From Martinezella calliandrae (GTDB lineage Bacteria > Pseudomonadota > Alphaproteobacteria > Rhizobiales > Rhizobiaceae), in NCBI RefSeq assembly GCF_030272695.1, contig NZ_JARFYN010000021.1, positions 1-64,000 of the forward strand: a stretch of 64,000 nucleotides of DNA. The letters run 5' to 3'. Positions 16,588-26,056 of this stretch are shown piece by piece. The notes beneath the pieces are model-generated. The model was given only the letters and a program-made list of their open reading frames with translations. It did no database searches and was not told the origin of the DNA. The translations under genes and the position numbers were made by a program. How positions within the stretch are numbered: position 1 is the first letter of the stretch; each line of letters begins with the position of its first letter.

Positions 16588-17220
16588 TTACCGATGCTTC
16601 TTACGGACCGGCTTCTGGCCCTTCTCGGGCTTCTGCGGTCCCTGATCGAAGCCGACCTGGACGCTGGTGAAACCACCGGAACCGCCAGCAACCTTGATGT
16701 CGTCGTCGGTGAAGAGGAACTGCGTCGTGGTCTCGCCCGGCGGGATTTCGGCAGTGTAATTAATGGTCTTCTCGTAGAGCGCGGTGTTGTCGTCCATGAC
16801 GGCGACATGGATCGGCATGGTCACCTTACCGGGGCCGCCCGTCGGGCCGGCGACGAGACGCCCCTGCGCGACGACGTGGATATTGAGGCTGGTGCCATCG
16901 GTGGTGCACTGGCGCGTCGCCTGGGCGAGCGAGCCTTGATACGCCAACTGGTTCGGATCGTCCTTGGCGCCCTTTGCATAGGTTCGATAGACGGATGCCT
17001 CGTCGCGGATCACCACTTGCGGGCATTTACCGGCAACGTAGGCGCCGGTCACTTGCGGCGCGGGGTCGGCAGAGGATGTATTGCCCGCTGTTGCCTGCGG
17101 CGCCACCGTTACATCCGTCGCGGACTGCTTGTCGCCACCTCCGATTCCAAGAGAGCTACAACCAGTCAACATTACCAGGAGCGAAGCGGAGAAAAGACGA
17201 CGAGAAACTCTGCCAAACAC
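16588..17220 (-). CDS. Conserved lipoprotein of unknown function
   Basis: 210 residues. The signal peptide ends in a lipobox L-T-G-C with Cys21, so the protein is predicted to be lipidated. A Gly/Ala/Ser/Thr-rich linker (about 22-60) leads to a beta-rich domain with two Cys (KCPQVV, RQCTTD) that may pair. The C-terminus PVRKKHR is strongly basic. No aspartate is visible at +2 (the residue after Cys is Ser), so outer-membrane sorting is expected. I do not recognise an enzyme family. Confidence 0.75.
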   Translation of the reverse strand: MFGRVSRRLFSASLLVMLTGCSSLGIGGGDKQSATDVTVAPQATAGNTSSADPAPQVTGAYVAGKCPQVVIRDEASVYRTYAKGAKDDPNQLAYQGSLAQATRQCTTDGTSLNIHVVAQGRLVAGPTGGPGKVTMPIHVAVMDDNTALYEKTINYTAEIPPGETTTQFLFTDDDIKVAGGSGGFTSVQVGFDQGPQKPEKGQKPVRKKHR

Positions 17221-17532
17221 TATTATTCCACCCTTTGCAATATTTCACATTATCGGCCTGCCGCCTGTTCGACGGGCCTTTTATGACACTTGGCGATGGT
17301 CTATACCAGCGGCGCAGCGAAAAATCGATTGGGTAGGCACCGTTTTGGCTCACTTTTCGACGTCGACAGATTGGCGCAAGCCGCCGCCCGCCGGAAGCAT
17401 CCGGCCGGACATTGCGCAAACGCGAAAACCACGCGGCTGATCCGACGCAAAAAGACGGCCTGCCATCGCTTCGTTCTCCTATCCTCTCACCCCATCACTC
17501 CGGCAATTTTGCGACCAAAGGAATTCTAGACC
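17221..17532. other. Divergent gene-free stretch before thrC
   Basis: About 310 bases between the lipoprotein start and thrC. It should contain the promoters of both genes. I see no clear -35/-10 pair, operator or small gene. Its right end has AAGGA 9-10 bases before the GTG start of thrC. Confidence 0.45.
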
Positions 17533-18930
17533 GTGGACTATATCTCAACGCGGGGAGAAGCCCCTGCCCTTGGCTTCTGCGACGCCCTTCTGACCGGCCT
17601 TGCACGTGATGGCGGGCTTTATGTACCCCGCAAATGGCCGACCCTGACGAAAAAAGAGATCCGCGCTTTCCGCGGCAAGAGCTATCAGGAAATCGCCTTC
17701 GCTGTGCTGTCGCCTTTCACGAACGGCGAAATTCCGAACAATGTCTTCCGCGGAATGATCGATGAAGCCTATGCCACCTTCCGTCACCCCGCCGTCACGC
17801 CGCTCGTGCAGACGGGCCCCAACAGCTTTGTGATGGAGTTGTTCCATGGCACAACGCTTGCCTTCAAGGATGTCGCCATGCAGTTGCTTGCACGGCTGAT
17901 GGATTATGCGCTCGAAAAGCGCGGGCAGCGAGCGACCATCGTCGGCGCGACATCGGGCGACACCGGCGGTGCTGCGATCGATGCCTTTGCCGGCCGCGAG
18001 CGGACCGACATCTTCATCCTGTTCCCGCATGGCAAGGTCTCGCCGGTGCAGCAGCGGCAAATGACCACCTCGACCGCGGCCAATGTGCATGCGCTGGCGA
18101 TCAACGGCAATTTCGATGACTGCCAGAACCTGGTCAAGGCCATGTTCAACGACACCGCCTTCCGCGACGGCGTCAAACTTTCGGGCGTCAATTCGATCAA
18201 TTGGGCGCGCATCATGGCGCAGGTGGTCTATTATTTCACGACCGCGGTTGCGCTCGGCGGACCGGACCGGAAGATTTCCTTCACCGTTCCAACCGGCAAT
18301 TTCGGCGATATTTTCGCCGGCTATGTCGCCAAGCGCATGGGCCTGCCGATCGACCGGCTGGTGATCGCCACCAACGAGAACGACATCCTTGCTCGCGCCC
18401 TGAAGACCGGCCGCTATGAGATGCGCGAGGTCAAGGCTACCAGCGCGCCGTCGATGGACATCCAGATCTCCTCCAACTTCGAACGGTTGCTGTTCGAAGC
18501 CTATGACCGCGACGCCTCCAAGGTACGCGCGGCAATGGAAAGCCTGAAACAATCGAATGGATTTTCGATTGGCGAACACGCGCTGAAGACCATCAAGAAG
18601 GACTTCCGCGCCGGCCGCGCAAGCGAGAAGCAGGTGGCTGCGACGATCCGCAAAATGCTCGACGACACCGGCTATCTCATCGATCCCCACACCGCCATCG
18701 GTGTTTTTGTTGCGGAAAAAAACGACAAACTGGCAAGCCCGATGGTAACGCTTGCTACCGCGCATCCAGCAAAATTCCCCGCCGCAGTAAAATCGGCATG
18801 TGGTATTGACCCGGCGCTTCCGACGTGGCTTGCTGGACTGATGAACAGGGAAGAGCGTTTCGACGTCCTCGATCCCGAGCTTAAAGCCGTAGAAACCTTT
18901 ATCGGCAAACATGCCCGGGCCGGGGAATAA
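17533..18930 (+). CDS. thrC: Threonine synthase
   Basis: 465 residues starting at GTG (reading MDYISTRGEAPALGF), preceded by AAGGA. It is a fold-type II PLP enzyme of the long threonine synthase class; Lys112 in HGTTLAFKDVAMQLL forms the Schiff base, and GATSGDTGGAAI is the phosphate-binding loop. It converts O-phosphohomoserine to threonine, the last step of threonine synthesis; the preceding kinase gene thrB is at 37022-37987. It is followed after 20 bases by the M16 peptidase gene, probably co-transcribed as in other rhizobia. Confidence 0.96.
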   Translation: MDYISTRGEAPALGFCDALLTGLARDGGLYVPRKWPTLTKKEIRAFRGKSYQEIAFAVLSPFTNGEIPNNVFRGMIDEAYATFRHPAVTPLVQTGPNSFVMELFHGTTLAFKDVAMQLLARLMDYALEKRGQRATIVGATSGDTGGAAIDAFAGRERTDIFILFPHGKVSPVQQRQMTTSTAANVHALAINGNFDDCQNLVKAMFNDTAFRDGVKLSGVNSINWARIMAQVVYYFTTAVALGGPDRKISFTVPTGNFGDIFAGYVAKRMGLPIDRLVIATNENDILARALKTGRYEMREVKATSAPSMDIQISSNFERLLFEAYDRDASKVRAAMESLKQSNGFSIGEHALKTIKKDFRAGRASEKQVAATIRKMLDDTGYLIDPHTAIGVFVAEKNDKLASPMVTLATAHPAKFPAAVKSACGIDPALPTWLAGLMNREERFDVLDPELKAVETFIGKHARAGE

Positions 18931-18950
18931 TAAACGCAGAAAGACAGGCG

Positions 18951-20249
18951 ATGACAGTGGAGTGCACCCGGCTTGCGTCCGGGCTGACAGTAGCGACCCA
19001 GACGATGCCACACCTCGAAAGCGTGGCACTCGGCGTCTGGATCAAATCGGGTTCGCGTAACGAAACCGAGGCGGAGCACGGCATTGCGCATCTGCTCGAA
19101 CACATGGCATTCAAGGGTACGGCCCGTCGCACGGCGCGCCAGATCGCCGAGGAAATCGAGAATGTCGGCGGCGAAGTCAATGCCGCCACTTCTACCGAGA
19201 CGACTTCCTACTATGCGCGCGTCCTGAAGGACCATGTGCCGCTCGCCGTCGATATCCTCGCCGATATCCTGACTGAATCCGCTTTCGACGAAGACGAACT
19301 GCAGCGCGAAAAGCAAGTCATCCTGCAGGAAATCAATGCCGCGAACGACACGCCCGACGACGTGGTCTTCGACAAATTTTCCGAAGTCGCCTATCGCGGC
19401 CAGACGCTCGGCCGAGCTATTCTTGGCACGCCGGAGACCGTCGTTTCCTTCTCGCCCGGGCAAATCCGCGGTTATCTCAGCCGCAATTATACGACAGACC
19501 GGATGTTCGTCGTGGCCGCTGGCGCGGTTGACCACCAAAGCTTCGTCCGCCAGGTCGAGGAGCGCTTTTCCAGCCTGCCGACCAAGCCGTCTGCGCCGCC
19601 CGTTATCGAGCCTGCCCGCTATATCGGCGGCAATATCCGCGAGACGCGCGACCTGATGGACGCGCAGATCCTGCTCGGCTTCGAGGGGCGCGCTTACCAT
19701 ACACGCGACTTTTACTGTTCGCAGATTCTTGCCAATATTCTCGGCGGCGGCATGTCCTCACGTCTGTTCCAGGAAGTGCGTGAATTCCGCGGTCTCTGTT
19801 ACTCGGTCTATGCCTTTCATTGGGGCTTTTCCGATACCGGCATATTCGGCATCCATGCCGCGACTGGCGGAGAGAACCTGCCGGAACTGGTGCCGGTCAT
19901 CATCGATGAGCTGCATAAATCCTCCCATAAGATCGAGCAGCAGGAAATCGAGCGCGCCCGCGCCCAGATCCGCGCCCAGTTGCTGATGGGGCAGGAAAGC
20001 CCGGCGGCGCGCGCGGGCCAGATCGCACGGCAAATGATGCTCTACGGCCGGCCCATCCCCAACCAGGAAATGCTGGAACGTTTGCAGGGCATCACCATCG
20101 ACCGCCTGACGGATCTTGCAGGTCGTCTCTTCTTCGACAGGGTGCCGACGCTGTCGGCAATCGGGCCGCTGGAGCAGTTGGCGCCGATGGAAGATATCAT
20201 CACGTCCCTATCATCGCCGACCCCCGCCTCCAAAAGCGCGAGCGGCTAA
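18951..20249 (+). CDS. M16-family zinc peptidase (processing-peptidase-like)
   Basis: 432 residues. The inverted zinc motif H-x-x-E-H is at 47-51 (HLLEH), with a second Glu in EIENVGGEVNAATSTET about 75 residues later. The C-terminal half carries the glycine-rich GGGMSSRLFQEVREFRGLCYSVYAF block. It resembles mitochondrial processing peptidase beta and bacterial PqqF-like enzymes, which degrade short peptides or presequences. It is cytoplasmic by sequence. It follows thrC in an apparent operon leading to the GNAT gene. Confidence 0.92.
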   Translation: MTVECTRLASGLTVATQTMPHLESVALGVWIKSGSRNETEAEHGIAHLLEHMAFKGTARRTARQIAEEIENVGGEVNAATSTETTSYYARVLKDHVPLAVDILADILTESAFDEDELQREKQVILQEINAANDTPDDVVFDKFSEVAYRGQTLGRAILGTPETVVSFSPGQIRGYLSRNYTTDRMFVVAAGAVDHQSFVRQVEERFSSLPTKPSAPPVIEPARYIGGNIRETRDLMDAQILLGFEGRAYHTRDFYCSQILANILGGGMSSRLFQEVREFRGLCYSVYAFHWGFSDTGIFGIHAATGGENLPELVPVIIDELHKSSHKIEQQEIERARAQIRAQLLMGQESPAARAGQIARQMMLYGRPIPNQEMLERLQGITIDRLTDLAGRLFFDRVPTLSAIGPLEQLAPMEDIITSLSSPTPASKSASG

Positions 20250-20299
20250 GACCGCATCGCGAGCCGATGGTTTCAATCTTTCGGGGAGTACTGGGCGGA

Positions 20300-20914
20300 A
20301 TGCAAAAATCGGTCTTTCGGTTTCTGTCACGTCATCCGGACGCGGTCGAACTCGAAAACGCGACCTATTTGCTACGGCTGCCGCGTTACTCCGATTTCAA
20401 TCAATGGCACCGGCTGCGGGCCGAGAGCCGGCGCTTCCTGGAACCCTGGGAGCCGACCTGGCGCCATGACGAACTGACCGAGGGCGCCTATCGTGCCCGT
20501 GTCATTCGTGGAAAACAGGAATACAGCTCCGGCCAGGCCATTCCGCTTTTTATTTTTCTCAAAGAGAGTATGACCTTACTCGGCGGCATCACGATCGGCT
20601 ACATCCGGCGTGGTGCCGCGCAAAGCTGCATGATCGGCTATTGGATGGGCGAGCGGCATTCCGGCCAGGGCCATATGTTCGCCGCACTTCAGTTGGTTAT
20701 ACCCTATATCTTTTCGGGACTTGAGTTGCACCGTATTGAAGCAGCCTGTATTCCGGATAATGAGCGTAGCATGCGGCTTTTGGAAAAGGCCGGGTTCCAA
20801 CGGGAAGGTCATTTGCGCGGTTATCTTAAAATCAACGGTCAGTGGCGTGATCACGTGATGTTTTCCCGGTTGGCGTCTGACGCCGGCCTCAGCAGAAAAT
20901 CCGACCAGCAATGA
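20300..20914 (+). CDS. RimJ/RimL-type N-acetyltransferase
   Basis: 204 residues from the ATG after the GGGGAG ribosome region; ATG at 20267 would add 11 residues. The GNAT fold shows GYWMGERHSGQGHMFAALQLV as acetyl-CoA loop (a Q/RxxGxG/A variant), then HRIEAACIPDNERSMRLLEKAGFQREG and RDHVMFSRL. RimJ-like enzymes acetylate ribosomal protein N-termini, but many acetylate other amines; the target is unknown. The stop overlaps the start of the c-di-GMP gene by 4 bases. Confidence 0.87.
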   Translation: MQKSVFRFLSRHPDAVELENATYLLRLPRYSDFNQWHRLRAESRRFLEPWEPTWRHDELTEGAYRARVIRGKQEYSSGQAIPLFIFLKESMTLLGGITIGYIRRGAAQSCMIGYWMGERHSGQGHMFAALQLVIPYIFSGLELHRIEAACIPDNERSMRLLEKAGFQREGHLRGYLKINGQWRDHVMFSRLASDAGLSRKSDQQ

Positions 20915-23823
20915 CGGCCGATCTTACGCCGCCCCCACGATTGACCAGGTGGTCGTCCGCGATCCTCGTAACACTCGCGGCTGCCTTGCTGTTCCTCATT
21001 GCTGGCATCGTGCATGCCGCCGAGCCTGTGAAGATTTCGCGCGACGACACCGCGCTGGATCTGACCGCGACGACTGAAATCTATACTAATCAGGGCGAGG
21101 CCTTTCAGGTTTCCACCGCCGCCGGCGCCGACGGCATTCGCCGCCGCATTGAGGTACGGTCCTCCTCACCGAACCACCAGGGCGACTGGGCTGTCTTTGC
21201 GCTCGCCAATGTCTCGGAAGAACAGCTCGAGCGCGTCATAGTCGCGCCGCACTTCCGCCTGGTGAACTCGAAAATGTTCTGGCCGGACCTCGGCTCGCAG
21301 CGCATCATTGCGATCACGCCGAGCGAGGGTTTTGCCCTCGACCGGCAGCCAAGCGACGAGGCCGATGTCTTCCGCATCACGCTAAATCCCGGCGCAGTCG
21401 TCACCTTCGTCGCCGAGCTCTCCTCGCCGAACCTGCCGCAGCTCTATCTTTGGGAGCCGAACGCTTATAAGGACACGGTCAACGCCTTCACACTCTATCG
21501 CGGCATCGTGCTCGGTATTGCCGGCCTGCTGGCGGTGTTTCTGACTATTCTTTTCGTCGTCAAGGGTACCTCGATGCTGCCGGCGACGGCCGCGCTGGCC
21601 TGGGCGGTACTCGGCTATATCTGTGTCGATTTCGGTTTCCTCGGCAAACTCATCAGCATCACCTCCAGTGATCAGAGAATATGGCGTGCCTGTGCGGAGG
21701 TGGCGCTTGCGTCGAGCCTGGTCATCTTCCTGTTCACCTATCTGAACCTCAATCGATGGCATGCACATCTGGGATACGTGACGCTTGCCTGGGTACTCGG
21801 TCTCGCCCTGCTCTTCGGCGTGGCGATCTATGATCCGTCGATCGCGGCGGGCATCGCGCGGCTGTCACTGGCATTGACGGCGACAGCGGGTCTGTTGCTG
21901 ATTATCTATCTCGGCTTCAGCCGCTACGACCGCGCCATTTTGCTGGTGCCCGCCTGGGCGCTGATCCTGGTCTGGCTATTCGGCGCCTGGATGACGATCA
22001 CGGGCAAGCTCGACAACGACATCATCCAGCCCGCACTCGGCGGCGGCCTCGTTCTGATCGTGCTGCTGATCGGCTTCACGGTGATGCAGCACGCCTTCGC
22101 CGGCGGCGCATTCCAACAGGGCCTGTTCTCCGATCTCGAGCGGCAATCCTTGGCGCTCACCGGCTCCGGCGATACCGTTTGGGATTGGGACGTGGCGCGC
22201 GACCGTGTGGTGACCACTCCGGATATCTCAATGAAGCTCGGCCTGTCGCCTGGCACTATGCATGGCGCGGCACGGAACTGGTTGCCGCGATTGCATCCCG
22301 ATGATCGCGATCGCTTCCGGGCAACACTCGACGTGCTCCTCGAACACCGCCGCGGCAGGCTGAACCACGAATTCCGGATCCGTGCCGAAGACGGGCATTT
22401 TCACTGGCTGTCGATCCGCGCCCGCCCGGTGCTCGGCTCGAACGGCGAGATCATCCGCTGCGTCGGCACCATCGTCGACATCACGGAGCAGAAGAATTCG
22501 ATCGAGCGGCTGCTGCATGACGCACTACACGACAATCTGACTGGTCTGCCCAATCGCCAGGTTTTCATCGATCGCCTGCAGGCCGTTCTCACCTTGGCGC
22601 CGGAAGGCGGCCAGTTACGCCCGACGGTGATGGTGATCGACATCGACCGCTACAAGCTGGTCAACGATACGCTCGGCGTTGCTGCCGGCGACAATATCCT
22701 GATCGCGCTGACGCGGCGCCTGCGCCGGCTGATGAAGCCGCAGGACACGCTGGCGCGGCTCTCCGGTGACCAGTTCGGCCTGATCCTCGTTTCCGAGCGC
22801 GATCCGGCAAAGGTCGCCGATTTCGCCGATGCCATCAGCAAGGCAATTATGGTGCCGATTAATTTCGCCAATCGCGAAATCATCCTGACGGCTTCGATCG
22901 GACTGACGTCCTGGGTCGATCAGCAGGAGAGCGCCACCGGTCTGTTGAGTGACGCCGAACTTGCGATGTATCGCGCCAAACGCGCCGGCGGCAATCGCGT
23001 CGAGCCATTCCAGCCTGCTTTCCGCAGCTTCGGCACCGACCGCCTGCAGCTTGAAACGGACCTTCGCCGCGCCGTCGAGCGCAAGGAATTGTCGCTGGTC
23101 TACCAGCCGATCGTTCGGCTGGAAGATGCAGAAGTCGCGGGATTTGAGGCACTGATGCGATGGGAACATCCGAAACGCGGCAATATTCCGCCTTCGGAAT
23201 TCATACCGATCGCGGAAGCTTCGGATATAATCGGCCCGCTCGGCATGTTCGCGTTGGAACAAGCGACCAACGACCTGATGGCCTGGCAGCGTCAGACCGG
23301 CGACTTGCCGCTTTTCGTTTCCATCAATCTGTCCAGCGTGCAGCTCCTCAACAACGAGCTCTACGATGATGTCCGTGCATTGCTCGCAAAAACCCACTGT
23401 GAACCGAACCGCATCAAGCTCGAATTGACAGAATCGCAAGTGATGGAGAACCCGGAACAAGCCCGCCTCGTGCTCGGCAAGCTGCGCGAAGCCGGCATCG
23501 GCCTGGCGCTCGACGATTTCGGCACCGGTTACTCCTCCCTCTCCTACCTTACCCGTTTCCCCTTCGACACGATCAAGCTCGACAAGGCGATGGTGCGTGA
23601 CGAAAGCGATAAGAAAGCCGTGCTTTTGCGTTCCGTGATCTCCATGGCGCGCGAGCTCAATATGCGGGTCGTCGCCGAAGGCATCGAATCGGAAGAGGAT
23701 GCGCTCGAACTCGCCAAGATGGGCTGCGCCTACGGCCAGAGCTTCATCTTCGGCCCGCCGATGGGAACGGACTCGGTGCTGCGGCTGTTGAAGGAACGCT
23801 TTCCGTTGACGAAGCGAGCGTAG
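20911..23823 (+). CDS. Membrane 7TMR-PAS-GGDEF-EAL c-di-GMP protein
   Basis: 970 residues. A signal segment (about 15-37) precedes a periplasmic domain to about 190 (7TMR-DISM extracellular type), then about seven membrane helices at 195-400. A PAS domain with PAC tail follows (about 410-530). The GGDEF domain (about 534-690) carries SGDQF instead of GGDEF at about 617, so cyclase activity is doubtful. The EAL domain (from about 720) keeps EALMRW, NLS, ELTES, DDFGTGYSSLSYL and AEGIES, so c-di-GMP hydrolysis is likely. Start overlaps the GNAT stop by 4 bases. Confidence 0.92.
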   Translation: MTADLTPPPRLTRWSSAILVTLAAALLFLIAGIVHAAEPVKISRDDTALDLTATTEIYTNQGEAFQVSTAAGADGIRRRIEVRSSSPNHQGDWAVFALANVSEEQLERVIVAPHFRLVNSKMFWPDLGSQRIIAITPSEGFALDRQPSDEADVFRITLNPGAVVTFVAELSSPNLPQLYLWEPNAYKDTVNAFTLYRGIVLGIAGLLAVFLTILFVVKGTSMLPATAALAWAVLGYICVDFGFLGKLISITSSDQRIWRACAEVALASSLVIFLFTYLNLNRWHAHLGYVTLAWVLGLALLFGVAIYDPSIAAGIARLSLALTATAGLLLIIYLGFSRYDRAILLVPAWALILVWLFGAWMTITGKLDNDIIQPALGGGLVLIVLLIGFTVMQHAFAGGAFQQGLFSDLERQSLALTGSGDTVWDWDVARDRVVTTPDISMKLGLSPGTMHGAARNWLPRLHPDDRDRFRATLDVLLEHRRGRLNHEFRIRAEDGHFHWLSIRARPVLGSNGEIIRCVGTIVDITEQKNSIERLLHDALHDNLTGLPNRQVFIDRLQAVLTLAPEGGQLRPTVMVIDIDRYKLVNDTLGVAAGDNILIALTRRLRRLMKPQDTLARLSGDQFGLILVSERDPAKVADFADAISKAIMVPINFANREIILTASIGLTSWVDQQESATGLLSDAELAMYRAKRAGGNRVEPFQPAFRSFGTDRLQLETDLRRAVERKELSLVYQPIVRLEDAEVAGFEALMRWEHPKRGNIPPSEFIPIAEASDIIGPLGMFALEQATNDLMAWQRQTGDLPLFVSINLSSVQLLNNELYDDVRALLAKTHCEPNRIKLELTESQVMENPEQARLVLGKLREAGIGLALDDFGTGYSSLSYLTRFPFDTIKLDKAMVRDESDKKAVLLRSVISMARELNMRVVAEGIESEEDALELAKMGCAYGQSFIFGPPMGTDSVLRLLKERFPLTKRA

Positions 23824-23829
23824 CAAGTG

Positions 23830-24882
23830 CTAAGCTGCCTTGATCACTCCATGTAGATATTCCAGCTTCGCCACCACCGGCGGCGACAGGATGAAGGGAT
23901 AGGAATCCGGCTGGCCCATGCTGCGCTGGATCGCGTTGATCGCGACGCTCAGCGGAATCCAGGCGCTGACGAGTTGTTCAGCGCTTTCAGCTCTGTAGGG
24001 ATCGAAATCCACCGCCGCCGCCATTTCGTGATAACCGTTGGGATTGATTGCCAAGCCGAAAGAGCGGGCAGTTTCCAGGGTGTCGACGATGTGAAGGTAG
24101 TGCGCGAAACATTCGGCAAAATCTTCCCAGGGGTGGGCGCTCGCATAGGCGCTGACGAAATTTTCCTGACAATTTGGCGGCGGTCCATTCTGATAGTGCT
24201 GCTGCAGGGCTGCGCCGTAATCCACGCGCTCGTCACCAAAGGCGGCACGGAATGCATCGAACTGGTTGCGGTCGCGGATCAGCTTGTTCCAGATGAAATG
24301 GCCGGCTTCATGCCGGAAATGGCCAAGCAATGTGCGATAGGGTTCATTCATCGATGCGCGCGCCTGTTCGCGCGTAACGTCGTCGGCCTCCGCGGCGCGG
24401 ATGGCGATCAGCCCCTCCTCATGGCCGGTCCTTGCCGGCACGACGTTACCATCCTGCACCTCGTCCTCCAAGAAATCGAAGACCAGCCCACTGCGCGGAT
24501 CGTGTTGGCGATCGGGGTGCGGCAGGTTCCAGCGCAACAGCGAATAGAACAGATGCCGCTCGGCCTGGCCGATCCGCCGCCAACGATCAACGCCCTGCTG
24601 CGTATCCGTATTCGGCACCAGCCGGTTATGGCGGCAAGCAATGCAGAAGGGTTCGGGATCTCCGTTCTCGACCGTCCAATTGCAGATATCGAGTTCGGCG
24701 TTGGCACAGAAACGGACAATATGCATCGGCTCGGAAACTAGGCGCCAATTCGGCCCGTCTGCCTCCAGCGCGTAAATCGCAAGAAGCTCGGGAACAAAGC
24801 CGAGCTGATGGCCGCAGCACACGCATTGCCGGTTATCAAAATGCACCGGTTGGCCACAATGATCACATGCGAAAAGCCTCAT
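23830..24882 (-). CDS. Putative zinc-binding metallopeptidase (DUF2248 type)
   Basis: 350 residues. The N-terminus is a zinc ribbon (CDHCGQPVHFDNRQCVCCGHQL, quoted as two CxxC pairs at about 6-23), with a further CIACRHNRL near 80. A gluzincin-like HEAGH motif lies in RHEAGHFIWNKLI at about 190-202, with a downstream Glu in HPWEDFAECFAHYLH. This matches the putative zinc-binding peptidase family found widely in proteobacteria; no substrate is known. It is convergent with the c-di-GMP gene (6 bases apart). Confidence 0.82.
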   Translation of the reverse strand: MRLFACDHCGQPVHFDNRQCVCCGHQLGFVPELLAIYALEADGPNWRLVSEPMHIVRFCANAELDICNWTVENGDPEPFCIACRHNRLVPNTDTQQGVDRWRRIGQAERHLFYSLLRWNLPHPDRQHDPRSGLVFDFLEDEVQDGNVVPARTGHEEGLIAIRAAEADDVTREQARASMNEPYRTLLGHFRHEAGHFIWNKLIRDRNQFDAFRAAFGDERVDYGAALQQHYQNGPPPNCQENFVSAYASAHPWEDFAECFAHYLHIVDTLETARSFGLAINPNGYHEMAAAVDFDPYRAESAEQLVSAWIPLSVAINAIQRSMGQPDSYPFILSPPVVAKLEYLHGVIKAA

Positions 24883-24917
24883 GGAAAGCTCTCCAAAATC
24901 AGGCCGTCGAGGGCATG

Positions 24918-24953
24918 AAAAGAGCCTGTCGCGATATTGCGACAGGCTCTTTT
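24918..24953 (-). terminator. Strong bidirectional terminator hairpin after csbD-like gene
   Basis: A perfect 15-base inverted repeat (AAAAGAGCCTGTCGC at 24918-24932, its complement at 24939-24953) encloses a 6-base loop. Both strands end in four T residues. It lies between the CsbD-like gene (stop at 25023) and the metallopeptidase start (24882), so it should end the CsbD transcript and insulate the next gene. Confidence 0.85.
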
Positions 24954-25022
24954 ACTGCGCCGCGCATGCCACGGCTCGCGAAAGAGCGGAGCACTTTAAT
25001 CGGCGCATATCAGACTACCGGA

Positions 25023-25214
25023 TTACATCCGGCTGGCAGCGCCCTTGGCCTTGTCCTTGGCTTTGGCAACGGCCACCTGGGCCTTACCCTTGGCCTTCTG
25101 GGCCGTGCCTTCGGCCTGCATAGTCTTACTCTTGGTGGCTTTGCCCGCAGCCTGCTTGGCCTTGCCGGCCATTTCATTGGCTTTGCCGGATACCTTTTCG
25201 CTCATGCTGCCCAT
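25023..25214 (-). CDS. CsbD-family small stress protein
   Basis: 63 residues, very Lys/Ala/Gly-rich, with repeated K-A-K/G-K-A units (EKVSGKANEMAGKAKQAAGKA). This is the CsbD pattern: small, hydrophilic, probably helical or disordered proteins induced by general stress. A GGAGG site lies 8 bases before the first ATG; an ATG three codons in is also possible. It is followed by a strong hairpin terminator. The molecular role is unknown. Confidence 0.8.
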   Translation of the reverse strand: MGSMSEKVSGKANEMAGKAKQAAGKATKSKTMQAEGTAQKAKGKAQVAVAKAKDKAKGAASRM

Positions 25215-25310
25215 ATCAAACGCCTCCTCATTCTGCGCCAGCGGGGTTGCCGGTGCAGTGACGGGGAAACGTCACCGACGAATTTTCGTTCCAAAGGGGA
25301 CGCAAGGAGC

Positions 25311-25916
25311 TCAGCAATGCCCCGCATGCGGCGACAGCATGGCGGCACTAATGCCCATCAGCGCCAGAGCGCGTTCATACTTATCATCAAGACTGCGGTC
25401 GAAGATCAGCTCCTCATTGGCCGGGCAATTGAGCCAGCCATTGTTGCCGATTTCAGCCTCGAGCTGACCTGCACCCCAGCCGGCGTAGCCGAGCAGCATG
25501 GTGGCGCGCTTCGGCCCGCCGCCTTTGGAAATGGCGCGCACAATATCCAATGTCGCCGTCAGGCTGATGTCGTCGCTGACCGGAATACTGCTGTCGCTGA
25601 TATAATCGTCGGAATGCAGGACGAAACCGCGGCCACTTTCAACCGGACCGCCAGTCTGGATCGGGAAATCGCGAGCGACCGGCGGCAGAAGAATAGCATC
25701 GTCGTCCTTGATCATTTCGAGATGCAGCAGCACGTCGGTAAAGGTGAGATTCTGCGCCCGGTTGATGACGAAGCCCATGGCACCGGCTGCGGAATGAGCA
25801 CAGATATAGATCACCGTGCGATTGAAATTCTGGTCTTCCATACCAGGCATAGCAATCAGGAACTGGCCGTCGAGAAAACCTCTTTCGCGTTTGTTCTTCA
25901 GCGTCGATAGGGACAT
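25311..25916 (-). CDS. YqgE/AlgH-family protein
   Basis: 201 residues from the ATG of MSLSTLKNKRERGFLDGQF, which has AGGAGG before it; an open frame to 25976 is not needed. DUF179 (YqgE/AlgH) features are clear: GQFLIAMPGMEDQNFNRTVIYI, AMGFVINR, GGPV near 90, and LGYAGWGAGQLEAEI near 150. The family has a beta-rich fold and unknown biochemical function; AlgH was named as a regulator of alginate in Pseudomonas. It is divergent from the DsbD-alpha gene. Confidence 0.9.
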   Translation of the reverse strand: MSLSTLKNKRERGFLDGQFLIAMPGMEDQNFNRTVIYICAHSAAGAMGFVINRAQNLTFTDVLLHLEMIKDDDAILLPPVARDFPIQTGGPVESGRGFVLHSDDYISDSSIPVSDDISLTATLDIVRAISKGGGPKRATMLLGYAGWGAGQLEAEIGNNGWLNCPANEELIFDRSLDDKYERALALMGISAAMLSPHAGHC

Positions 25917-26056
25917 CGTACCTCCTGACTGCAGTCTGTAACTGCGCCCCTCAGAAAGAAGATGCGGCAATGTCATAAATCAATCAACTGAAAATGATCA
26001 TTTCTTTTCGGCGTCGTTCTGGCACAGCATCGCTCCATCCGATAAATCCTTGTTCC

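Noticed and set aside
17545..19029. 494-codon minus-strand frame over thrC
   Set aside because: Mirror of the thrC reading frame; thrC motifs and GTG ribosome site are convincing while the antisense product is not.
22615..23826. 403-codon minus-strand frame over the GGDEF-EAL gene
   Set aside because: Antisense to conserved EAL motifs; no ribosome site and no recognisable product.
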